From the NCBI GenBank assembly GCA_963777695.1, contig CAVZRC010000003.1:5084001-5148000 (forward strand): a stretch of 64,000 nucleotides of DNA, in the 5' to 3' direction. The notes under the pieces were generated by a model. The model was not told the origin of the DNA. It saw nothing but the letters and a program-made list of their open reading frames with translations, and searched no databases. The position numbers were made by a program, and so were the translations under genes. This document shows positions 18,092 to 26,216 of the stretch, one piece after another (position 1 is the stretch's first letter; every line of letters begins with the position of its first letter). The DNA comes from CAVZRC01 sp963777695 (GTDB lineage: Bacteria > Planctomycetota > Planctomycetia > Isosphaerales > Isosphaeraceae).

Positions 18092-20428
18092 TCACGGAAC
18101 GGCCCACTTCATCACAGTCAGCGACAGCGGAGGAAATGAGTATTCGAAACGCGGCGAGGAAGCCGTGAAGGCCGAGCGGATCGGGACCACGCGGTCGGGG
18201 TCGGCGAAGCTGTTGGTGACGTCGGGCTCGCCCGCATGCTTCGTGTCGGCCAGGGTCCAGACTTCGAGGGTCTGGCCGTTGCGTCCGAATGCCGAGAAAT
18301 CCAGGGGTCGCGAAACGGGCTCGAGCCGGTCATTCACCGCCAGCAGGACGACGGATTTCCCGTCGGCCGTGAGGGTGGCGCTGAGGTCGGGAATCGAGAT
18401 CGCCGGCAGTGGCGAGTCGATCTTGAGCGGACGATCGCCGGCCATCGTGGCATAGAGCCTCTGCGCGTGATAGGTCGGCGTCTTGTAGAGCCGATGGTTG
18501 TCGGTCTGGATGAAGCCCGAGCAGAAGCTGTTGACGATATTCGACCGATTGGCGATCGTCACGAGATCGCAATGACGGTGGATCAGGTTCTGATATCGCG
18601 AACACGCCAGGGCGTTCTCGAGGGTCCAGAGCCGCGCGCGACGAGGGCCGGAGTCGCCGGCCGTGGTGTTCCACTCCGTGACCGCCACCCGGATCGTCCG
18701 ATCGGGTGCCAATTGGTGGAGGAGCCTGCGAATCGATTCCAGGTCGGCCTCGCATCCCGATAGGTCGGCGCAGTCATAATGGTGCGGCGAGACATAGTCG
18801 AGCCAGGCCCCTGCCCCGCGGATCACGCCCGGTTTCGGATACGATGACAGCAGCTCGATCGACGGGTCGGCCTGCTTCATCGCCCGGCAGAATTCGGGAA
18901 GGCGCCGCTCGTAGTCGGGACCGCTCTGCTCGTTGCCGACTTGCCAGTATCGGACGCGATACGGCTCGGGATGCCCGTTCCGGGCGCGGACCTCGCCCAT
19001 CGTCGTCTGGATGCCTCCGTTGAAATACGCGACCTGATCGGCGGCATCCCGGGCCGTCCGGCCGACGATCCGGACGCAGATCAGCGGCTCGGCGCCGACG
19101 AGCCGGCAGAACTGGACGATCTCCTCGAGCCCGGGCCCGGTCGGCTGCAAGCCGCCCCAGGCACGCAGGGGCTTGCGACGATCCGGGTCGCCGATCGTGT
19201 CTCGCCACTCGAAGTCCCCGGCGTTGGCGACGTCCACCGCACTGCCGCCGAACCGGATCACGCCCGGCTTCATGGCGCGGACCGCCTCGACCACATCGCG
19301 CCGCCAGCCGCCGACGGCGTCCTCGGGCATCAGGCCGGCGCTATCGAGCCAGAGCGTCCCAGGCCCTTTGAACTCGATGGAGATCGTCGCCGACGCATCC
19401 GTGCCGCTCGGGACCATCCGAGCGCGATATTTGGCCCATTCCACCGTCGGCTCAAGCTCACAGGACGCGTAAACGATCCCGTCACGATGCAGCCGGACGC
19501 GCACCGGCCCCGCCGTCCTCTGCTTCTTGAGATAGCAAGAGAACGTGCAAGCGACCCCCTTTTGCACCGCGATGCCGTCCTGCGCGATGCCGAGCGTGCA
19601 GGGCACATCCTCCTCGGCGGCGATCCGATACGAGACGGCGCCACCCACCTTGGTCGATGGATCGCGATCGAACCGGCCGCGGTTGGTGGCGCCGCAGGGA
19701 TACCAGGGCTTCTGACGAAAGTCCGTCTCCTTGAGGTAGTGCAGCAGGGTGTACGGGCTGAGCCCCTCTAAGCCGCCGTCGCATAGCTTATCGGCCCACA
19801 TCCCGGGCACCAGGTCGCAGAGATATTCGATGAACTGCCCATACTGCCCGGGCTCGATCCGGCCGGGCCGGAGGGGCTCGCGCGTGATCACCGCCGCCGC
19901 CTTCGAGGGCTCGAACGCCTCGAGCCGCAACCCGTCGAACCAGGCCGTGCCCCGTCCCTCGCCGTACCCAACCAGGAACGGCGCGATCCGGACGCGGCCT
20001 TCAGCGGGAGCCTGGAATACCAGCACGACCTCCGTCCAATCGGTATCGCCCCGATGGCTCGCCCCCGATGCCAGGACACCGCGGCCCTTCGCTCGCTGCA
20101 CCTGGTACGTGCCGCTCACCGGGGCATCGAGCGGATCCAGCCCATCAGTCCGGACCCACCCCTTCAATCGATACCAGTCCCCGGGCCGGAGCGAGATATC
20201 CTGCCCCAACGCCGTGTCCGAAGGTTCCGCGGCCGAGACTCGAAGCGATTGCCGTCCCTCGCGGAAAACCCGTTGGTCCGCCTCGATTTTCGCTGCGGAT
20301 CCGTACGTCACCACCTCCCACCCCTCGAAGGGCATCGGTGACTCGAAGCCCGGGTTCTGCAACGCCGCGACGGGCTCATCGCCCATCGCCAGCCCGAGCA
20401 ACACCAGCGTCAGCGGAACGATATGCAT
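18092..20428 (-). CDS. GH51-like alpha-L-arabinofuranosidase, secreted
   Basis: After a signal peptide (MHIVPLTLVLLGLAMG) comes a CBM4/9-like jelly-roll (NPGFESPMPFEGWEV), then a GH51-type catalytic barrel and a C-terminal beta domain. Candidate catalytic residues are visible: the acid/base Glu500 in YWQVGNEQSG and the nucleophile Glu585 in VAVTEWNTT. ATG 20428 is used because it begins the signal peptide; the open frame extends 36 codons further without one. It should release arabinose from plant hemicelluloses or similar polymers outside the cytoplasm. The gene stands alone, divergent from the DUF1559 operon. Confidence 0.85.
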   Translation of the reverse strand: MHIVPLTLVLLGLAMGDEPVAALQNPGFESPMPFEGWEVVTYGSAAKIEADQRVFREGRQSLRVSAAEPSDTALGQDISLRPGDWYRLKGWVRTDGLDPLDAPVSGTYQVQRAKGRGVLASGASHRGDTDWTEVVLVFQAPAEGRVRIAPFLVGYGEGRGTAWFDGLRLEAFEPSKAAAVITREPLRPGRIEPGQYGQFIEYLCDLVPGMWADKLCDGGLEGLSPYTLLHYLKETDFRQKPWYPCGATNRGRFDRDPSTKVGGAVSYRIAAEEDVPCTLGIAQDGIAVQKGVACTFSCYLKKQRTAGPVRVRLHRDGIVYASCELEPTVEWAKYRARMVPSGTDASATISIEFKGPGTLWLDSAGLMPEDAVGGWRRDVVEAVRAMKPGVIRFGGSAVDVANAGDFEWRDTIGDPDRRKPLRAWGGLQPTGPGLEEIVQFCRLVGAEPLICVRIVGRTARDAADQVAYFNGGIQTTMGEVRARNGHPEPYRVRYWQVGNEQSGPDYERRLPEFCRAMKQADPSIELLSSYPKPGVIRGAGAWLDYVSPHHYDCADLSGCEADLESIRRLLHQLAPDRTIRVAVTEWNTTAGDSGPRRARLWTLENALACSRYQNLIHRHCDLVTIANRSNIVNSFCSGFIQTDNHRLYKTPTYHAQRLYATMAGDRPLKIDSPLPAISIPDLSATLTADGKSVVLLAVNDRLEPVSRPLDFSAFGRNGQTLEVWTLADTKHAGEPDVTNSFADPDRVVPIRSAFTASSPRFEYSFPPLSLTVMKWAVP

Positions 20429-20597
20429 CGTCGTCGGCCTCCATAGTCGCTCCAAGGGAATCTGCCGATCGGGTTTGGCTCCTAACATAACACGCCTCTC
20501 CACAGGCCCGATATCACCCGAAGCCTTCACGATCAACAGATCGCCGACTCATTCATCACCGGTGCACCAAAGTATTTTCGCCAACACTGCGAATCCG

Positions 20598-20638
20598 AAT
20601 TTTTGGTCAACCAAAAATTGGAATTGCCATGAGGCAAT
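20598..20638 (+). promoter_or_regulatory. Two consecutive hairpins in the leader of the DUF1559 operon
   Basis: In an AT-richer stretch 65-105 bases before ATG 20703 there is a perfect 9-bp stem (AATTTTTGG / CCAAAAATT, loop TCAA, 20598-20619). A 6-bp stem (ATTGCC / GGCAAT, loop ATGA, 20623-20638) follows. They could shape the mRNA leader or mark operator DNA. No matching riboswitch class was recognised. Confidence 0.4.
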
Positions 20639-20702
20639 CGGATCGTTAGGATCGGCCATTACGAATTTTTCCCGCAACAAATTCTTCCCTGGAGGACGAT
20701 CG

Positions 20703-21743
20703 ATGACATCTGGTCATGGAGCCGGGAACCCGTCCAGAGGCTTCACCTTGATTGAATTGCTGGTCGTGATCGCGATCATCAGCGTGTTGATTGCCCTGCT
20801 GCTGCCGGCGGTCCAGGCGGCCCGCGAAGCGGCGAGACGGGCGCAGTGTGTGAACAACCTGAAGCAGATCGGGCTGGGTGTCGCCAATTACGAGTCGAGC
20901 GCCGGCTGCATCGTCTCGGGGTACATCAGCTCGACGCTGCCTCTGAGGCTGTTCGGGGTGCCGGGGAACAATCCGGATCCGCAGACCGGGGATAACGGGC
21001 CGGGGTGGGGCTGGCTGGCCCTGTTACTTCCGCAGGTCGAGCAAAGCCCGCTCCACAACGCGATCAATGTGAACCTGCCGACCTGGGTGGCGGACAACGC
21101 GACGGTCGTCCTGGTCCAGATCAACGTCTACAACTGCCCGTCGGCGAACAACCCGACGCTTACGGTCCCGATGGTCGACGCGAACCTGAACCTGTTACCG
21201 GTGGCCAGTCCCTACTTTGCCCGTTCCGACTACGTGTACAACGTCGGCTGGAATGACTCGGGCATGCCGGCGTCGGTGAATTACGACAACACGGTCACAG
21301 GCTGCAACGGGCCGATCTATCGCAACAGCCACATCACCTACGCCGGGGTGACCGACGGCCTGAGCAACACGGTCGTCGCGGGCGAGCGGACGCCGTTCCT
21401 CTCGGATGCCACCTGGGTGGGTATCATCCCCGGCTACCGGCACTTCGCTTACGGCGCGTTCGCGAGCCTCGGCACCGGCGGCCTGGGCGTCAATTACGAC
21501 TATGCCAACGCCATCCTCGCGGCCCACAGCGGGCCCTCGCTCTACGAGGACCCCGTCGTCATCCACCCGCCGAACAGCCCGCTCGGCCACACCGACGAGA
21601 TGTATTCGCTCCACCCCGGCGGCGCCAACGTCTTGATGGGCGACGGCTCGGTCCGGTTCATCAAGCAGGCCATCAACTTGCTGGCCTGGGCCGCCATGAG
21701 CAGCCGCAGCAACGGGGAGGTGATCAGTGCGGACACTTATTGA
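20703..21743 (+). CDS. DUF1559 pilin-like protein
   Basis: GGAGG at 20691-20695 lies 7 bases before ATG 20703. The 346-residue product has the pilin-like GFTLIELLVVIAIISVLIALLLP segment, then NNLKQIGLGVANYES. It finishes with the DUF1559 C-terminal block (LHPGGANVLMGDGSVRFIKQ) and SNGEVISADTY. It is presumed to be processed by a prepilin peptidase and displayed at the envelope. The next gene starts inside its last codons, so a DUF1559-lipoprotein-peroxiredoxin operon is evident. Confidence 0.9.
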   Translation: MTSGHGAGNPSRGFTLIELLVVIAIISVLIALLLPAVQAAREAARRAQCVNNLKQIGLGVANYESSAGCIVSGYISSTLPLRLFGVPGNNPDPQTGDNGPGWGWLALLLPQVEQSPLHNAINVNLPTWVADNATVVLVQINVYNCPSANNPTLTVPMVDANLNLLPVASPYFARSDYVYNVGWNDSGMPASVNYDNTVTGCNGPIYRNSHITYAGVTDGLSNTVVAGERTPFLSDATWVGIIPGYRHFAYGAFASLGTGGLGVNYDYANAILAAHSGPSLYEDPVVIHPPNSPLGHTDEMYSLHPGGANVLMGDGSVRFIKQAINLLAWAAMSSRSNGEVISADTY

Positions 21744-22077
21744 GACGAAATCGGCCCGCGGATCGCGCCGTGACCGGGCCCGAATGGCAATCGTCGCGTG
21801 GCTGTTGCTGACGCTCGCCGGATGCGGCGAGCCCTCGATCCGCGAGCTGAAGAATCGCCGGGAGCTCGAGGCCCTGCTGACGGCCGTCTCGCTGAAGAAC
21901 AAGACCGAGCTCGACAGGGACATCAAGCGGATCGACGATCGCCACTCCTCGGGGGAGCTGTCCGACGACGGCTACAAGGACCTCCGGGAGATCATCGAGA
22001 AGGCCCAGGCCGGCGACTGGTCCGGTGCCGAGAAACAGGCGTATGAACTCCGCGAGGCGAAGCCGTATTTCCAGTAA
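21727..22077 (+). CDS. Small lipoprotein coupled to DUF1559
   Basis: GTG 21727 is preceded by GGAGG with a 6-base spacer and overlaps the DUF1559 gene by 17 bases. The 116-residue product has a basic head, a hydrophobic stretch and a lipobox LLTLAGC, so it should be lipidated at Cys36. The rest is charged and helical (KNKTELDRDIKRIDDRHSSGELS). ATG 21784 is an alternative but would leave a signal peptide without basic residues. Small lipoproteins after DUF1559 genes are frequent in planctomycetes, with unknown role. Confidence 0.75.
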   Translation: MRTLIETKSARGSRRDRARMAIVAWLLLTLAGCGEPSIRELKNRRELEALLTAVSLKNKTELDRDIKRIDDRHSSGELSDDGYKDLREIIEKAQAGDWSGAEKQAYELREAKPYFQ

Positions 22078-22095
22078 TCCGAGGCCGGTCCCGCC

Positions 22096-22851
22096 ATGAA
22101 GAAGCTTGTCACTCCGTCAACACTCATCGCGGTCATCGTCCTCTCGACGGCGTGGATGGGGTGGAAACTCCTCAGTCAGCGCCCGGCCCGGCCGGTCGCT
22201 GGGGCATTCCACCGCTCGAGGGTCGACGGCCTCGGACACACTCGAGGCATCGTCCAGGTCGACCTGATGCGGAAAATCATGGCCGACCAGTCCCGTTCAA
22301 ACCCGCCGCCCGTAGTGTTGGAGCCTCACGTCCCGAGTCAGCAACATCCGTTGCTCGACCACCCGGCGCCGGCCTTCGTGCTGAAGGACGCACCCGGGAA
22401 GACGTGGAAACTCGGCGAAACGATCTCTGATGGGCCGACCGTCGTCGTCTTCTACCTGGGCTCGACGTGCATCGCCTGCATGACCCATCTGGTCGAGATG
22501 GATGTCGCGCTGTCTCGGTTCTACGATCGCGGCGCGCACGTCCTGGCGATCAGCGGCGACTCGCCCGAATTCTCGATGGAACGAATGCGCAAGTTCGGCG
22601 GGTTTCAAATCCCCCTCCTGAGCGATCCCGACCACGTGATCGCCTCGGCTTACGGCGTGTGGAAACCGATCCCCGGTGGGGAAGGCGGCGAAGGCGAGGC
22701 GTTGCACGGCACCTTCATCATCGATCACGACGGCCTGGTCCGCTGGGCCCATGTGGGGAATCGCCCCTTCACCGATATCGAAGCGCTCCTGACCGAACTC
22801 GATAGCTTGCGACCGTTCACCGCTCCAGGCCATCGGTCAGTTGCTCGATGA
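22096..22851 (+). CDS. Membrane-anchored AhpC/TSA-type peroxiredoxin-like protein
   Basis: The 251-residue product has an N-terminal anchor (LIAVIVLSTAWMGWKLL). A thioredoxin-fold domain follows with VVVFYLGSTCIACMTHL, where the CxxC pair takes the place of the usual peroxidatic Cys motif, and ISGDSPEFSMERMRKF. The segment GTFIIDHDGLVRWAHVG is the usual AhpC/Bcp end. It probably acts in the periplasm on peroxides or disulphides. It lies 18 bases after the lipoprotein gene. Its last 35 bases overlap the convergent glycosyltransferase gene. Confidence 0.75.
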   Translation: MKKLVTPSTLIAVIVLSTAWMGWKLLSQRPARPVAGAFHRSRVDGLGHTRGIVQVDLMRKIMADQSRSNPPPVVLEPHVPSQQHPLLDHPAPAFVLKDAPGKTWKLGETISDGPTVVVFYLGSTCIACMTHLVEMDVALSRFYDRGAHVLAISGDSPEFSMERMRKFGGFQIPLLSDPDHVIASAYGVWKPIPGGEGGEGEALHGTFIIDHDGLVRWAHVGNRPFTDIEALLTELDSLRPFTAPGHRSVAR

Positions 22852-23848
22852 GCGCGACCGCCGCATGGACACCGTTCTCATAGGTTGGAATGACCCTCGC
22901 ATCGACCGATCGCCGTGCGAGGTGTTCCGCGACCCGATGGAGGACGTCCGCCTCGTCGCTGGCGGACTCGTCGCGAGACAATCGAAGGTCCTGACGGTCG
23001 TACTTCCGAGGTCGAGCGAGGGCGACCAGTGGGGTCGCCGTCGTCCGAGCCTCGTGGACCGTATTGTATCCCCCCGAGCCGACGAGGACGTCGATGCCCG
23101 CCATCACTTCGAGGAGCGGCCAGATGATGGGACCGGGATTCCTCCCGATTCCCCCCGGGCCCTCGACCGAGGCGAGGCGAACCAGGACGGCACCGTCCAG
23201 ATGATCGTCGAGCCGAGCGGCCAGTGCGCGGGCGGCCTCGATCTCAACGCGACGACCGCAGCCGACGACGACGACCACGGGCCGGTCATCGTCGCCTCGG
23301 ATCTCGAGGCGATGGCGGGCCTCGATCCGATCGAGGAGCTCGGCTCGGTCGCGGATCAGCCAAGGCGACGTGCGTGTCGCGTTGAGCAGGACGCCCAGGG
23401 GCTCATCCTCGCCGGGCAAGATCAGGAGGTCGAATCGGCTCGCAACCGCCTCGAGGACACCCCACCGCACATAGGCCGGGGCGATGTCTCTGTGGACCAG
23501 CACCTTGGGGCAATGCAGGTCGTCGAGCAACGGGGCCAGCTCGCCCGCCAGCCCTCGCGGGAAGGTGTCAACAATCAATGCGGAGAGGTCCAATCGACTC
23601 AGGACCGACCGGACGATCGTACCGACCGCCTCGCGGTCGTGGTTCGGATCGATGCGGATCAGGACGCCCTCGCCCAACTCCTGCCCGATGGGGAGACTTG
23701 CCGCGAAGGGGCTGTTGGTCATGATCCGGACGCGATGTCCCGAGGCGCTCGCGACCCGAGCCAGGGCGATGGCCCGCGTCACGTGCCCGAGACCCCCGCC
23801 GAGCGCATAGATCAGCCAGCAGGCTCCCCCGGACAGGTCCATCGACAT
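22817..23848 (-). CDS. GT28/MurG-like glycosyltransferase
   Basis: The 343-residue product shows the N-terminal Gly-rich ALGGGLGHVTRAIALARV of GT-B glycosyltransferases. Its C-terminal half has VVVVVGCGRRVEIE and VLVGSGGYNTVHEARTTATPLVALARP, the nucleotide-sugar binding region seen in MurG/GT28 and MGT enzymes. No membrane span is seen. It begins 4 bases after the stop of the zinc-ribbon-like gene and is the third gene of a three-gene unit. Donor and acceptor are unknown. Confidence 0.7.
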   Translation of the reverse strand: MSMDLSGGACWLIYALGGGLGHVTRAIALARVASASGHRVRIMTNSPFAASLPIGQELGEGVLIRIDPNHDREAVGTIVRSVLSRLDLSALIVDTFPRGLAGELAPLLDDLHCPKVLVHRDIAPAYVRWGVLEAVASRFDLLILPGEDEPLGVLLNATRTSPWLIRDRAELLDRIEARHRLEIRGDDDRPVVVVVGCGRRVEIEAARALAARLDDHLDGAVLVRLASVEGPGGIGRNPGPIIWPLLEVMAGIDVLVGSGGYNTVHEARTTATPLVALARPRKYDRQDLRLSRDESASDEADVLHRVAEHLARRSVDARVIPTYENGVHAAVALIEQLTDGLER

Positions 23849-23852
23849 GGCG

Positions 23853-24263
23853 TCAGCTTTCACCCATGTCGGTCTCGAAGTCCTCATCGTCCTCGTGTTT
23901 CAAACTCTCGGCATCGCCGGCGTTGAGGTCGTTGGGATCGGCCTGGCCTCCGGAGGCATCATGGGCGTGGAACTGCGTGTGATGTCTCGGGCCGTAGTAG
24001 CCGTATCCGGGATAGTACGTGCCCCCATAGAAGTAGGGATCGTCATCGTATCCGCGCTGTGGTCGGACCTTGAGCCCTCGACGACGGGTCTCCGCCCGGT
24101 TGCACGCCACGCACAGGATCATCCCGTCGAGTGGGCGTTCATGATCGGGGCAGATCGGCTTGTTGCACGCCTCGCAACGCTTCTGGGGATACCGATCGCA
24201 CTGGTGCTTGAACAGGAACCCGGTCGTCTCGTTGCACACCCCCTCGGTCCACTCCGCGCTCAT
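23853..24263 (-). CDS. Small protein with Cys/His zinc-binding module and Tyr/Gly tail
   Basis: The 136-residue product has an N-terminal Cys/His pattern (FKHQCDRYPQKRCEACNKPIC, then DHERPL and LCVACNRAE) that resembles a B-box-like zinc module. A low-complexity Tyr/Gly stretch (YYPGYGYYGPRHH) and an acidic tail follow. No enzyme motif is present. Its ATG overlaps the stop of the upstream lipoprotein gene, and the glycosyltransferase follows after 4 bases, so it may be an adaptor within that unit. Confidence 0.6.
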   Translation of the reverse strand: MSAEWTEGVCNETTGFLFKHQCDRYPQKRCEACNKPICPDHERPLDGMILCVACNRAETRRRGLKVRPQRGYDDDPYFYGGTYYPGYGYYGPRHHTQFHAHDASGGQADPNDLNAGDAESLKHEDDEDFETDMGES

Positions 24264-24991
24264 GGCTTCGCATCCCCCTTCGACGCCCCATCGAGCGCAA
24301 TCCGTACCATGAACCCGGCCTTCATCGGCAGGTCTCCGACCTCGTCAAGTCCGAAGCAGGCCAGCAGGATCGGGCTGGCGGCCGGGGAGTGCGTCGCGTA
24401 TCGGGTCTTGTCCGCGGCGTCGCGAAGTGACACCTTGCCGTCCTTGGTCTTCACCTTGGCCAGGCTCTTTCCTTCCGCATCCTCGATCTCGTAGCCGTAA
24501 TCCCGCTTCTTGATCTTGTAGAGTAGCTTCGCGTGGCCATCCTCCAGCTTCCAGTCCCCATCGGCCTGGCGCCGGAGCTCGAACAGGACGGTCTTCTGCT
24601 CCGGATCTTTCAGATGGTACTTGCCGTGCGACCCGGTGACATATCCCAGGACGCGATCGGCGGGGGCCTTGATCTTGAGCTTGTCGCCCTTGAGATTGTA
24701 CCGGGCGATCTCGCGTTCGGACGCGTCGACCAGCTTGGCGCCGTCGTCCTCCGGCTTGATCGAGAAGGCCAGCTTGCCAAGACCGTCCTCGACCTTGATC
24801 TTGCCGCCAAGCTCGGGCCCCCATGAGCCGCCGGTTGATGTCTCCTTCGGGGCGGGTGTAGCGGGAGCCGTAGCGGCGGCCCTGGCTGGCGGCGCGGGCT
24901 TCGGGGCCGGTTCCGCGGCCGTTTCGCAGCCGACCGCGATCGGCAGGAGCAGGAGCCATGCGAATCGGCCGATCGAAGGAACAGATGGCAT
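24260..24991 (-). CDS. Lipoprotein of unknown function
   Basis: ATG 24991 begins a lipoprotein signal (RFAWLLLLPIAVGC, lipobox Cys near residue 22), then a Pro/Ala-rich spacer. About 170 residues with repeated beta-hairpin-like units follow (KLLYKIKKRDYGYEIEDAEG, KSLAKVKTKDGKVSLRD), reminiscent of a repeated 'residual lipid-scramblase-like' beta fold. No family was assigned. It is the first gene of the unit with the zinc-ribbon-like protein and the glycosyltransferase. Confidence 0.6.
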   Translation of the reverse strand: MPSVPSIGRFAWLLLLPIAVGCETAAEPAPKPAPPARAAATAPATPAPKETSTGGSWGPELGGKIKVEDGLGKLAFSIKPEDDGAKLVDASEREIARYNLKGDKLKIKAPADRVLGYVTGSHGKYHLKDPEQKTVLFELRRQADGDWKLEDGHAKLLYKIKKRDYGYEIEDAEGKSLAKVKTKDGKVSLRDAADKTRYATHSPAASPILLACFGLDEVGDLPMKAGFMVRIALDGASKGDAKP

Positions 24992-25026
24992 CGCAACGCG
25001 GAACACCACGGAATTGTCCTCAAACC

Positions 25027-25162
25027 GAAGAGATTAGAACACGAAATACACGAAATACACGAAAACAGAGGAGGACACAAGGATTGCAACAGCTCGAAAG
25101 GCTACATGGAATTTTGAATGGTTTTTTCGTGTATTTCGTGTATTTCGTGTTCCAATCTCTTC
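25027..25162. repeat. Long inverted repeat of ACACGAAAT units
   Basis: The left arm at 25027-25066 begins GAAGAGATTAGAACACGAA and continues with tandem ATACACGAA units. The right arm, 25121-25162, is its reverse complement with two or three differences, across a spacer of about 54 bases. It fills most of the gap between two genes on the minus strand. Similar tandem ACACGAAAT palindromes are dispersed in planctomycete genomes. It may act as a terminator or a mobile non-autonomous repeat. Confidence 0.8.
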
Positions 25163-25220
25163 AATCTCGAGTCAGTGCTCGGCAGATAGGTCCACCAGCC
25201 ATTATTTGCGGTTTTGTAGT

Positions 25221-26132
25221 TTAGGCCTTTTCCGAGGCACCCGCGAGGTTGAGCACCTGATAGATGCTGAGTATGGACATGGCGAACCAACGGACCCCGC
25301 TGGTCGGCGGCTCTTCCTCGCCCTTGGCGTCGCAGGACCAGGCTTGCTTCGCGGCCGATCGGAGGATCAGCGTAGCACGATCCGAGCCGGCCGGCGCGTC
25401 GATCTGGCAAGCCTTCAGGCTCGCCCATTCGGGCAATTGCACGACTTCCCTGGCTCGCGTCACGCCCAGTTTCGACAACTCGGGATAGCGCCGGGACTTG
25501 ACCTTCACGCCGACGATGAGCTCGGCCGCCGACTTGGTCTTCGACTTGGACTTCATCTTGCCGCTGCGGCCCACATAAGTCTTGCTGCGGAGCTGGTGCT
25601 TCTCGATCGCGGTCAGGCGGTAGGCCGTGCCGTCGAGGAGTCGCCCATCGACACGTAGCCAGGGATCGGAGTAGTACTTGACGTTCCAGGGGCCGACCTT
25701 GCCCTTCCCGACTTGCTTCCGCTTGATATTGGGCCGGTGCAGGTCGATCTGCAGGCTCACCTCGGCATCGTGCCGGCTATCGCGGCCGAGCAACCGGATG
25801 ATTCGCTCGGCCAGCTCGTAGCGGCGATTTTCGAGGTTCAAATTCGAGCGGGCCACCCGGACCGCGAAGCCGACGACGGCCATCACCCCGAGGATCACGA
25901 TCATCGCGAACCAGGCCGAGGAAGCCTGCGGGGATCGAGAAGAATTGGCCATGATGATCGACGCGATGGCTCCGAGCAAGCTGAACACGGCGACGATCGT
26001 CCAGTTCCTGTTGATCTTCTCCTGCCTGCCGTCGAAGGCGCGGAGCTCGGCCAGGTCTTCGAGCAAGGCGACGATCGGGGCGCGTCGGCTGTAGACGAGC
26101 GTGCTATTGAAACGACCCAGGTCGACGGGCAT
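25221..26132 (-). CDS. Membrane protein of unknown function with two N-terminal spans
   Basis: The 303-residue product has a soluble head, then two membrane spans (NWTIVAVFSLLGAIASIIMA and SAWFAMIVILGVMAVVGFAV). A C-terminal domain of about 190 residues follows, rich in Lys/Arg (GRSGKMKSKSKTKSAAELIV). No catalytic motif was seen. The end at 25221 lies 59 bases past the long inverted repeat. It is divergent from the first GT4 gene, with an 84-base promoter region between. Confidence 0.55.
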   Translation of the reverse strand: MPVDLGRFNSTLVYSRRAPIVALLEDLAELRAFDGRQEKINRNWTIVAVFSLLGAIASIIMANSSRSPQASSAWFAMIVILGVMAVVGFAVRVARSNLNLENRRYELAERIIRLLGRDSRHDAEVSLQIDLHRPNIKRKQVGKGKVGPWNVKYYSDPWLRVDGRLLDGTAYRLTAIEKHQLRSKTYVGRSGKMKSKSKTKSAAELIVGVKVKSRRYPELSKLGVTRAREVVQLPEWASLKACQIDAPAGSDRATLILRSAAKQAWSCDAKGEEEPPTSGVRWFAMSILSIYQVLNLAGASEKA

Positions 26133-26216
26133 ACTCGGTGATCCTCTGCGATCGGGCCGCGATCGGCCCCGGAGAGTGGCAGTGAATAGGCTTACTACAC
26201 GGGCCCGGCCGTGTCA

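Noticed and set aside
22817..22851. Convergent overlap of the peroxiredoxin and glycosyltransferase ends as a special regulatory device
   Set aside because: A 35-base convergent overlap is common in compact genomes and nothing else in the sequence points to regulation.
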